Positions 52,671-64,000 of a stretch of 64,000 nt of DNA are shown here, in pieces. The number at the start of each line of letters is the position of its first letter. Within the stretch, counting starts at the first letter, position 1. The stretch comes from Myxococcales bacterium. GTDB lineage: Bacteria; Myxococcota_A; Bradymonadia; UBA7976; UBA1532. Made by a program: the position numbers and the translations under genes. The notes beneath the pieces were generated by a model, which was not told where the DNA came from, ran no database searches, and saw only the letters and a program-made list of their open reading frames with translations. The DNA is taken from contig JACKDL010000024.1 of the NCBI GenBank assembly GCA_020633555.1, positions 30,495 to 94,494 on the forward strand, written 5' to 3'.

Positions 52671-53693
52671 TCACTCGCAGGCGTGCACCACGCAGGTCAG
52701 CCCGCAGCGCTCGCAGTAGGGCACCTGCTCGGGCCCGTCGCCGCAGGGCCACCAGGCCGGCAGGTTCGCCGGATCGGCGATGGCGGTGATGCGGTGCTCC
52801 ACGAACGCGCACAGGCAGCCCAGGCAGGCCACGCCCTCCTGGCGCAGCTCGTACACCGCCACCTGGCCGTCGCGGTCACACACCCGCTCTACGGGGAGCA
52901 GCTCCACCGGCGGCTCGGGATCGGGCGCGCGGGCCTGAAACGCCGTGTCGCGGCAGGCGGGGTCGCAGTTGAGCGCCGCGGGCAGGCCGGGATCGGCCAA
53001 CACCTGCAGCCGCCCCTCGCGGGTGCCGCGCACCTCGAAGCGCGGGCAGGCCAGCAGGGCCGCCGCGAGCTGGGGCGCGTCCAGGCTGAGCACGAAGGCG
53101 GGGTCCCACGGCAGCGCCTGCAGGTCGCTTGCGCCCGATGTGCGCACGAAGGGGCTGAACACCCCGCCCAGCGCCCCATAGAACTCGTCCACCCGGGCCA
53201 ACGGCGTCGCGGCCAGCAGGCCGTCCAGATCCAGGCACCAGGCGAGCCCGTCGTCAAACCCCCGATCGGTGGCCAGCACCCGGTCCCGCCCCTGCCCGAA
53301 GGGCGGCGGCAGGTCGAAGGTGCCGTCGCGGTCGCGATCGTCGTACACCGCCAGCCGAGGCCGGATGGCGGGCCCCTCGGCGTAGGTGCGCCCGTTCTCG
53401 GCGTCGGCGAAGCGCACCGTCTCCAGCGGCCGGAAGCCGGTGCGCACCGCCAGCGGCGGGGGGGTCAGCGCCAGCCGGGCGCTCCCGTCCACCAGGGGCG
53501 CGTCGGCCACCACCTCGGCGGCCTCGGGCCCCACCCACACCAGCGCCGCCCGGGGTGCCCCCGCGTCCGTGGGCTCGGGGGTGAAGAACACCACCTCCAC
53601 CGTCTTGGGCGCAGGATCCACCGCCTGCTCGGGACAGCCACTCAGGGCCAGCGCCAGCGCAGCGACCCCCAGCACCGGTGGGGTGCGCCTCAC
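52671..53693 (-). CDS. Cys-rich C-terminal lipoprotein, partner of barrel
   Basis: 340 residues from GTG 53693; the signal ends LSGC with Cys20 lipidated. The middle is beta-rich without a recognised family. The C-terminal 110 residues have about nine Cys in pairs (CDPACRDT, CLGCLCAF, CGDGPEQVPYCERCGLTC), suggesting a disulfide or metal-bound knob. Its GTG overlaps the stop of the barrel gene by 4 bp, so both are made together; a barrel-lipoprotein complex is inferred. It converges on the MopE lipoprotein with a 27-bp gap. Confidence 0.65.
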   Translation of the reverse strand: MRRTPPVLGVAALALALSGCPEQAVDPAPKTVEVVFFTPEPTDAGAPRAALVWVGPEAAEVVADAPLVDGSARLALTPPPLAVRTGFRPLETVRFADAENGRTYAEGPAIRPRLAVYDDRDRDGTFDLPPPFGQGRDRVLATDRGFDDGLAWCLDLDGLLAATPLARVDEFYGALGGVFSPFVRTSGASDLQALPWDPAFVLSLDAPQLAAALLACPRFEVRGTREGRLQVLADPGLPAALNCDPACRDTAFQARAPDPEPPVELLPVERVCDRDGQVAVYELRQEGVACLGCLCAFVEHRITAIADPANLPAWWPCGDGPEQVPYCERCGLTCVVHACE

Positions 53694-55027
53694 AGGAAGA
53701 TCTCCATCTCCAAGCTGATGAGCTGTACCTCGACGAAGCGCCGCCCCGTGGGGAACACGGCGATCAGCCCGGCGTCCACCTGCTTGTCGCTGAGCAGCAG
53801 CCGCCCGCGGTGGGGCAGCGCCTTCCAGGGGCGGTACTGGAAGCCGATCTTGTTCCACAGGTCCAGGTGCCAGCCGGGCAGCCGCTCGTCGGGCCGCGGC
53901 GCCAGCATCTCCACCGGGGCCACCGGGTCGTAGGCGTACTTCGCGATCCACTCCAGCTCCATGGTGAACTCGAAGCCGGCCCGGATGGGCACCACCGCCT
54001 CCAGCATCACCGTGTGGGCCACCTGGTGGTACAGCCGGGAGGGCCCATAGAACTCAAAGGGGTTGGTGACGTAGCTGTCCTCGCGGGTGGGCATCGCCAG
54101 GGCGGCCCGGGGCTGCACCAGGGTCACCGCGTGGGGCCCGAAGCCGCGCTGGTAGGCCCGGAGCTGGTAGCCCAGGTGCCACCGCCCGCCCCCGGGCGGC
54201 GAAGGGTCCAGCCAGTCCACGCGGAGCAGGGCGGCGCCCGCCCAGTCGGCGCCCGCCAAGGGCACCCGCGCCGCCACCTCGCCCGCGATGCGCAGGCGGT
54301 CGGGCAGGCCCGGCACGCTGAGCGCCAGCGACAGGTAGTCCGCGCGCGGATCATCCTCCAGCAGCCACGACAGCCAGGTCAGCGTCAGGTGGCCGTCCAG
54401 GGCCGTCACGCCGCCGGCCTGCAGATCATCGCCGAGCCAGAAGGCCTCGCCCCCGAACACCTCCCAGACCTCCAGCGCGTCGCCGAACCGCAGCCGTCCG
54501 GCGTGGCCCTCCAGCGGCGTGCGCTCCAGCAGCAGCCCGTGGCCGAGCGTCACCGCCTGCAGATCGGTGGTGAGGAACTCCCCGCGCACCGGCGTGAGCC
54601 CTACCCGCGCCACCTCGCCCTCCAGGTGCAGGGCCAGCCCCGGCAGGAACTCGGTGGCCTGCCGGTAGCCCGCGCTCGCGGTGCGGTTCAGGGTCACCAG
54701 GTTCAGGTTCACCTCGACGGCTTCGCTCACCCGGAAGGCGGCGAAGCCGTCGAGCACGAAGTAGCCGTGGTAGGCGGTCTGCGGCCCCTCGGGCCACGGG
54801 ATCTGGGTGCCGATGGAGAGGTCGGCGGCGCCCGCCACGGGGGCCCCGGTGGGCCGCACCACGCGGTGGGTGTGCTCGGGCTCGCCGAGCTGGTGGAACA
54901 GCCGCCGGTTCAGCAGCCGCCGATCGTGCAGCGACCAGGGATCCCGGGCGTCCAGGAACACGGGCTCGGCGCGGGCGTTGGCCCACCCGGCAAGGCACAG
55001 CAATGCGGTGAGGAGGGGGCGGGCCAC
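53690..55027 (-). CDS. Outer-membrane beta-barrel protein
   Basis: 445 residues from GTG 55027 (AAGGTG five bases upstream). Signal peptide ends ANARA/EP. The rest alternates hydrophobic and polar residues with many Tyr/Trp strands (HGYFVLDGFAAFRVSEAVEVNLNLV, GRWHLGYQLRAYQRGF, EFTMELEWIAKYAYD) and ends in a hydrophobic strand with a C-terminal Leu, as in outer-membrane barrels. Family not recognised. It is the first gene of the pair with the Cys-rich lipoprotein and is divergent from the large carboxylase gene. Confidence 0.68.
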   Translation of the reverse strand: MARPLLTALLCLAGWANARAEPVFLDARDPWSLHDRRLLNRRLFHQLGEPEHTHRVVRPTGAPVAGAADLSIGTQIPWPEGPQTAYHGYFVLDGFAAFRVSEAVEVNLNLVTLNRTASAGYRQATEFLPGLALHLEGEVARVGLTPVRGEFLTTDLQAVTLGHGLLLERTPLEGHAGRLRFGDALEVWEVFGGEAFWLGDDLQAGGVTALDGHLTLTWLSWLLEDDPRADYLSLALSVPGLPDRLRIAGEVAARVPLAGADWAGAALLRVDWLDPSPPGGGRWHLGYQLRAYQRGFGPHAVTLVQPRAALAMPTREDSYVTNPFEFYGPSRLYHQVAHTVMLEAVVPIRAGFEFTMELEWIAKYAYDPVAPVEMLAPRPDERLPGWHLDLWNKIGFQYRPWKALPHRGRLLLSDKQVDAGLIAVFPTGRRFVEVQLISLEMEIFL

Positions 55028-55169
55028 GGGGGCACCTTGCGCGGACTGCCGGGTGCGAATCAACGGGGCGCGCAAGGGCCCGCGGGTCCACCGCCGGTGC
55101 CGCCCGGGTTGTCGCGCCGGGCGGGGCCGGGGATGATGCCCGCACCGGGCGCGGCCCGGGGGAGGGCCC

Positions 55170-60338
<5,169 letters not shown>

Positions 60339-60342
60339 GGGA

Positions 60343-60768
60343 CTACCGGCGCAGCACCAGCACCGGGCAGTGGCTCAGGCGCACCACCCGCTCGGCCACC
60401 GACCCCAGGGCGATGCGCGACAGCCCGGTCCGCCCGTGGCTGGGCATGACGATCAGCTCGGCACCGATCTCCTCGGCGATGCGCACGATCTCGGCGCCCG
60501 GCGAGCCCAGGGGCGTGTGGATGGTCGCCCCGCCGATGGCCTCGCCCAGCTTCTCCTGGAGCAGGGCGCGCACCCGCTGCTGGCGCGTCTTCACGTCCAC
60601 GGTCTCGAAGATGATCCCGGGATCGGCGGGGTGCATCACCAGCAGCACGTGCACCAGGTGCAGCGCCTTGGGATCGTCCACCATCTGCAGCGCTTCGTGG
60701 ACGGCCGCCATGCTGCGGTCGGAGAAGTCGACGGGGACCACCACCGTCTTCTTGGGGAGCCAGGCCAT
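60343..60768 (-). CDS. Universal stress protein (UspA family)
   Basis: 141 residues; ATG 60768 with GAAGGAA upstream. The Rossmann-like USP fold starts with TVVVPVDFSDRSMAAV and ends with the ATP-binding loop HGRTGLSRIALGSVAERV, the G-x-x-G-(x)9-G-S pattern of ATP-binding USPs. It is the downstream member of a three-gene run with the CBS protein and a small membrane protein, typical of stress or energy-status modules. It converges on the carboxylase gene with only 4 bp between stops. Confidence 0.9.
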   Translation of the reverse strand: MAWLPKKTVVVPVDFSDRSMAAVHEALQMVDDPKALHLVHVLLVMHPADPGIIFETVDVKTRQQRVRALLQEKLGEAIGGATIHTPLGSPGAEIVRIAEEIGAELIVMPSHGRTGLSRIALGSVAERVVRLSHCPVLVLRR

Positions 60769-60799
60769 GGGTGTTCCTTCAGGTCACGTTGGGTTCAGG

Positions 60800-61258
60800 T
60801 CAGCGTGGGTCGTGTCGCTGGGCGAGCGCGGCCACGGACAGCGCGTCCAGGTCCAGCCCGTCCAGGGTGTTGAGCAGGTAGTGGGCCAGCGACAGGAAGT
60901 CCGCCTCCGTCACGATGCCCACCAGCGTGTCATCGGCGTCCACCACCGGCAGGGCGCCGTACTTGTTGTGGCGCATCACCCGGATGGCCTCGCGCACGTC
61001 GGCGTCGGGGTGGATGGTGGCCGGCCGTGGCCGCATCAGCTCGCGCACCGGCACCGTCGAGTCCCGCGCCGGGTCGCCCAGCGAGGACGCCGTGGCCGCC
61101 AGCAGATCGCGGTGGGTCACCAGCCCCACCAGCCGGCCGTCCTGCACCACGGGCAGGTGGCGGATGCGCATGATCTCCAGGATGCCCACCGCCAGATCGA
61201 TGTCCGCGGTGGCGTCCAGGGTCAGCACCCGGTCGGTCATCAGCTCACGGATCTTCAT
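60800..61258 (-). CDS. CBS-pair protein
   Basis: 152 residues, ATG 61258 after GAGGAGG. Two CBS motifs: IRHLPVVQDGRLVGLVTHRDLL and YGALPVVDADDTLVGIVTEADFL. Standalone CBS pairs bind adenine nucleotides and regulate partners. Its neighbours, a USP and a small membrane protein, suggest an energy/stress-sensing operon. The 32-bp gap to the next upstream gene is compatible with co-transcription. Confidence 0.88.
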   Translation of the reverse strand: MKIRELMTDRVLTLDATADIDLAVGILEIMRIRHLPVVQDGRLVGLVTHRDLLAATASSLGDPARDSTVPVRELMRPRPATIHPDADVREAIRVMRHNKYGALPVVDADDTLVGIVTEADFLSLAHYLLNTLDGLDLDALSVAALAQRHDPR

Positions 61259-61289
61259 GGCGCGCCTCCTCGGCCGGTTCTCACCGCCT

Positions 61290-61565
61290 TCATCGGCCTG
61301 CGGCCCGCTCGGCCTTGAACCGGGGCCCGATCTCGGTGAGGGCCAGGTAGATGGCCAGGCCTGCGGTGGCGATCCAGAACTCGATGGCGTACAGGCGGCG
61401 CGTGACCATCAGCTCGAAGGGCATGGTCTTCGCCGCCGCCAGCAGCGGGCCGCTGTGACCCTCGGGCTTGATCACAGCGAACACCATGTAGCCGGCGTAG
61501 GCCATCTCGAACGCGAAGTTCAGGATGATGGCCCAGTGCAGCCCCCTGAGCAGCCAGCGGCCCAT
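61290..61565 (-). CDS. Small two-helix membrane protein
   Basis: 91 residues with AAGGGAT six bases before ATG 61565. Two transmembrane helices (AIILNFAFEMAYAGYMVFAV and YAIEFWIATAGLAIYLALTE) separated by a polar loop. No family recognised. It is the first gene of the USP/CBS run and faces the ATC-hydrolase-like gene with 20 bp between starts, so their promoters must overlap coding sequence. Confidence 0.7.
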   Translation of the reverse strand: MGRWLLRGLHWAIILNFAFEMAYAGYMVFAVIKPEGHSGPLLAAAKTMPFELMVTRRLYAIEFWIATAGLAIYLALTEIGPRFKAERAAGR

Positions 61566-61585
61566 GGCAGATCCCTTCTGTCGGC

Positions 61586-62227
61586 GTGCGAGCCAGGGTG
61601 TACCATGCCGGGGTGCCGTTCATCGACGCCGAGCGTTGGGCCGGGTTCAGGGTGCTGTGGCGGCGCCTCGGCCTCTGGCGTGCCCTGAGGGTGGGATTGG
61701 CGGTGGAGCGGGCGGTGCGCCGCGGCGAACCCTTCGCCCACTTGCCGCCACCGGCAGACGCCAAGGACGCCGGCAGCCGGGCGCAGCTCGGGCCCGCCAT
61801 CGTACTCCACCGCGAGCTGACCCGCCGCGGCCACCCCGAGGCTCGCGCCATCGTGGCCCAGGCGGTGCATGCCGGCGCGCTGGCTTTCCTGGGCCGCACC
61901 GTGGGGCCCATCTCGCGCCAGGCCCTGGGGGGCATGACGCCGGCCGAGCGTCGGACATGGCTGGCGGCGCTGGGCGAACGCTTCCCCAACGCCACGCTGT
62001 CCTGGGAGGCCACCGGGCCCGACAGGGTTTCGTTCCGGGTCACCGCCTGCCGCTTCGTGGCCCTGTGCCGGGCGGTGGGCGCGGCCGACCTGGCGCCTCT
62101 CTTCTGTGCCGGCGACGCCACCTTCTTCGGCACCGTCGAGCCCGACGTGCGCCTGGACCGCCCCCACACCCTGGCCGAGGGCGGCCCTGACTGCCCCTTC
62201 ACCTTGAGCTGGAAGGAGGCCCCATGA
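61586..62227 (+). CDS. L-2-amino-thiazoline-4-carboxylic acid hydrolase-like protein
   Basis: 213 residues from GTG 61586; GTG 61598 or 61613 is also possible, and neither has a good ribosome site. The C-terminal half (RVTACRFVALCRAVGAADLAPLFCAGDATFFG, then TLAEGGPDCPFTLSW) resembles the ATC_hydrolase family, which opens a thiazoline ring to give S-carbamoyl-cysteine in Pseudomonas. The N-terminal half is helical. Substrate not established here. Its stop overlaps the ATG of the PNPOx-like gene by 4 bp. Confidence 0.62.
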   Translation: MRARVYHAGVPFIDAERWAGFRVLWRRLGLWRALRVGLAVERAVRRGEPFAHLPPPADAKDAGSRAQLGPAIVLHRELTRRGHPEARAIVAQAVHAGALAFLGRTVGPISRQALGGMTPAERRTWLAALGERFPNATLSWEATGPDRVSFRVTACRFVALCRAVGAADLAPLFCAGDATFFGTVEPDVRLDRPHTLAEGGPDCPFTLSWKEAP

Positions 62228-62763
62228 GCCCATGGCTCACCGAGCTGCAGGCCGTGCTTCGCGACGGCCCCCCCACCGACGCCTTCGCCGCCCTGGCCAC
62301 CGTGGACGGCGACGGGCACCCCCGCGCGCGCATGGTGGTGATGCGCGCCGTGCGCACCGGCCCCGTGCGGGTGCGCTTCACCGCCGACGGGCGCTCGGCC
62401 AAGGTGCGCCAGCTCGCGGGCCAGGCCCGCGCCGAGCTCTGCTGGTACCCCGCCAGCCGCTGGGTGCAGTTTCGCCTGGCCGGGCCAGTGGGGGTGGTGA
62501 GCGACCCGGGGGAGCGCCAGGCCCTGTGGGCCGCCCTCACCCCCGGCACCCGCGCAAACTTCCTGGGTGGGCCGCCGGGGCAGCCCCTGGGGGGGGCCGG
62601 CCCGGACGCCACCGCGCACGACCCCCATCCGCCGGCCACGTTCGCCCTGCTGGAGATGACCGTCGACGCCGTGGACGTGGTGGATCTGCGCAGCGGCGCT
62701 GCCCAGCGCACCCGTTGGGTTCGCCACGCCGGCGACTGGCAGCCCGAGGCGCTGAACCCCTGA
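62224..62763 (+). CDS. Pyridoxamine-5-phosphate-oxidase-like flavoprotein (Alr4036 type)
   Basis: 179 residues; ATG overlaps the upstream stop. A split-barrel FMN-binding fold: FAALATVDGDGHPRARMVVMRAV is the phosphate-binding strand, and AELCWYPASRWVQFRLAGPVGVV follows. The C-terminal LRSGAAQRTRWVRHAGDWQPEAL tail matches PNPOx/Alr4036. True pyridoxamine oxidase activity is not assured. It converges on the hydrolase gene with 20 bp. Confidence 0.8.
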   Translation: MSPWLTELQAVLRDGPPTDAFAALATVDGDGHPRARMVVMRAVRTGPVRVRFTADGRSAKVRQLAGQARAELCWYPASRWVQFRLAGPVGVVSDPGERQALWAALTPGTRANFLGGPPGQPLGGAGPDATAHDPHPPATFALLEMTVDAVDVVDLRSGAAQRTRWVRHAGDWQPEALNP

Positions 62764-62768
62764 AGGGC

Positions 62769-62789
62769 GGCTGAGAACCCGCCTCAGCC
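62769..62789. terminator. Bidirectional hairpin between convergent genes
   Basis: GGCTGAG, 7-base loop AACCCGC, CTCAGCC: a perfect 7-bp stem between the PNPOx stop and the hydrolase stop; the right arm includes the latter's stop codon. No U run, so a weak bidirectional terminator at best. Confidence 0.4.
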
Positions 62790-63665
62790 GGCGACGAGCC
62801 CATGCCGGGCCAGGAAGTCGATGACCCCGCCGTTGAGCGCCTCGGGCACCTCGAACAGGCCCGTGTGGGTGGCCTCGGGCAGGTACAGCAGCTCGGACCC
62901 GGGGATGCGCTGCTGCGCGCCCACGCCCGTGCGCGGGGGACAGAAGCTGTCCTTGCCGCCCACGACCACCAGCGTGGGCACCGCGATGCTCGGCAGCAGA
63001 TCCTCGGCGCTGTGGGCGTTGGCGTTCAGCGCAATGCGCCGGATGCTCTCGGGATCCACCTTCGCGAAGTGATCGATGTACCGCTTGATGTCGGGCCGTG
63101 GTGCCCCCGGCCCGATGAGCCCGATCGCGCGCCCCAGGGGGTAGTGCACCGGAAGCGCCATCAGCCCCCGCACCAGCCGCAGAGTCCGGTTCAGCGCCAC
63201 CGGGCTCAGCGTGCGCATGCCGCCGTGGATCAGCGGGCCCACCACCGGCCGCAGCAGGGTATCGAGCACCTGGCCCGCCGGCCCCAGCACGGGCACCAGC
63301 CCGCTCAGCCGATCGGGGATGTGGCGCCAGGCCTCGTAGACCACCTGGCAGCCCATGCTGAATCCGATGAGCGTGGCGCGCTCCACCTCGGCCGCGTCCA
63401 GCACCCGGCGCAGATCTTCCACCATGGCCGGCATGGTGCAGCCCTCTGCTGTGCGGGCGGGGGCCGAGTCGCCGTGCCCCTTGTAGTCCCAGGTCACCAG
63501 CCGGGCCCGTCCCTGCAGCGCGGGGTACAGGTAGCGCCAGAAGAAGTTGCTGGTGCTGAAGCCGTTGACGAAGGCGATGACGGGCCCGTCGCCCTCGGCG
63601 TGCCAGGCGATGGGCGTGCCGTCGCTGCCCGGGACATACAGTGCGTTGCGGTGCATGGCCGGCAT
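62784..63665 (-). CDS. Alpha/beta hydrolase
   Basis: 293 residues from ATG 63665. Alpha/beta hydrolase fold: oxyanion region VNGFSTSNFFWRYLYP, then DYKGHGDSAP, nucleophile elbow GFSMGCQVVYE (Ser of G-x-S-x-G), ALRIPGSELLYLPEATHTGLFE with the catalytic His, and Asp in VVGGKDSFCPP. Matches esterases/epoxide-hydrolase-like family members; substrate unknown. Its promoter probably lies in the 330-bp region before 63994. Confidence 0.86.
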   Translation of the reverse strand: MPAMHRNALYVPGSDGTPIAWHAEGDGPVIAFVNGFSTSNFFWRYLYPALQGRARLVTWDYKGHGDSAPARTAEGCTMPAMVEDLRRVLDAAEVERATLIGFSMGCQVVYEAWRHIPDRLSGLVPVLGPAGQVLDTLLRPVVGPLIHGGMRTLSPVALNRTLRLVRGLMALPVHYPLGRAIGLIGPGAPRPDIKRYIDHFAKVDPESIRRIALNANAHSAEDLLPSIAVPTLVVVGGKDSFCPPRTGVGAQQRIPGSELLYLPEATHTGLFEVPEALNGGVIDFLARHGLVAG

Positions 63666-63993
63666 GGTGCGCCACCCGCAAACCCTGCGCAAACCCCCGC
63701 GCACCCGAGCCCCGGTGTGCGTATGCGGCACACTGAATATCAAGGCGTTCTGGCCGTCTGAGAGAATTTGCGAAAAAAAGTGACAGGGGGTGTGAATTAT
63801 CGTCGGTGGAGGGTGTCAGCCGCGCCCGTTCGCCGTCGAAGTTCACGCTGGACAGGCACCCGAGTGGGGGTGCACGGTCCTTCGAGCAACAAACAAAAGT
63901 CTACCGGTGGCCCTGGGGGGCACCGACAACCTGCGCCGAATTTGGCGCGTACAGGAGGCCGCCGCCCAGCGGCGTGCAGAGGGGTCAATCGTC
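63666..63993. promoter_or_regulatory. Long divergent intergenic region
   Basis: 328 bp between the hydrolase (minus) and a gene starting at the right edge (plus). It is less GC-rich than the rest, particularly 63720-63800. On the plus strand TTGCGA (63768-63773), 17-bp spacer and TGTGAA give a weak -35/-10; a TATCAA (63738-63743, TTGATA on minus) could be a minus -35. Two small hairpins occur at 63856-63873 (GCACCC/GGGTGC) and 63961-63973 (GCCGC/GCGGC), giving the downstream gene a structured leader of about 190 nt. Confidence 0.4.
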
Positions 63994-64000
63994 ATGAAGA
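63994..64000 (+). CDS. Start of a gene cut by the window edge
   Basis: ATG AAG A at 63994, eight bases after an AGGGG site, behind a long noncoding stretch, looks like the first codons of a further gene. Only two codons are visible, so the product cannot be told. Confidence 0.35.

Overview
The window is a very GC-rich, densely packed bacterial segment with no rRNA, tRNA, transposase, phage gene or CRISPR array that I could find. The likely source is a member of the Myxococcota or a neighbouring former-deltaproteobacterial lineage. This rests on several traits: many lipoproteins with short N-terminal signals; Gly-Gly-Met-Gly-Gly-Ala low-complexity linkers; repeated CNGxDDDCDGxxDEG (MopE-like) motifs; a myxococcal-type CGDG/CDDGN disulfide repeat; a eukaryote-like Ser/Thr kinase; and a very large fused biotin-dependent carboxylase. 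The taxonomic call is inference from gene content only.

Layout. 0-2.9 kb: a VWA lipoprotein converges on a diheme cytochrome c lipoprotein. 2.9-10.4 kb: a glycan-related block, with a lipoprotein of glycosidase-like TIM-barrel type facing a co-directional run of solute:sodium symporter, six-hairpin-glycosidase-like protein, sugar-nucleotidyltransferase and alkaline-phosphatase-superfamily sulfatase. 10.4-12.7 kb: a transglycosylase-like protein without a signal peptide and a pentapeptide-repeat membrane protein. 12.7-18.7 kb: lipoproteins with GGMGG or MopE repeats (one fused to a SUMF1/FGE domain), a DnaC-like ATPase and a small Cys/Arg-rich secreted protein. 18.8-22.2 kb: a DUF3160 lipoprotein and a CNNM/CorC-type transporter. 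22.3-26.6 kb: a translationally coupled respiratory module of an octaheme HAO-like cytochrome, an octaheme TPR cytochrome and a small multi-His membrane protein, with a GNAT enzyme upstream. 26.9-33.2 kb: two giant secreted proteins, one Cys-rich and one collagen/fibrinogen-like. 33.3-46.9 kb: two VOC proteins, an APH-type kinase, a MopE-repeat lipoprotein, an Omp85-like barrel, a membrane sulfatase with HEAT repeats, a beta-propeller-like lipoprotein, an XRE-cupin regulator and a GH92 mannosidase. 47.0-55.0 kb: a secreted Cys-peptidase-like protein, a Ser/Thr kinase operon ending in a 14-repeat MopE lipoprotein, and an outer-membrane barrel plus lipoprotein pair. 55.2-63.7 kb: a 1,722-residue acyl-CoA carboxylase, a USP/CBS/small-membrane-protein run, an ATC-hydrolase-like and PNPOx-like pair, and an alpha/beta hydrolase.

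Sequence quality matters here. Between about 3.6 and 13.7 kb almost every gene is broken by one-base frame changes, about 17 in total, usually explained by one missing G or C in a short homopolymer. I see none in the 50 kb that follow. I annotate these genes as single loci and regard the breaks as probable sequencing or assembly errors.

Genes are often coupled by 4-bp ATGA or GTGA overlaps, and convergent pairs are usually separated by fewer than 30 bp. Terminators and promoters are therefore hard to see. The main theme is the cell envelope: at least eleven predicted lipoproteins, several adhesin-like or metal-binding surface proteins, two barrels, glycan enzymes and a periplasmic multiheme electron-transfer module.
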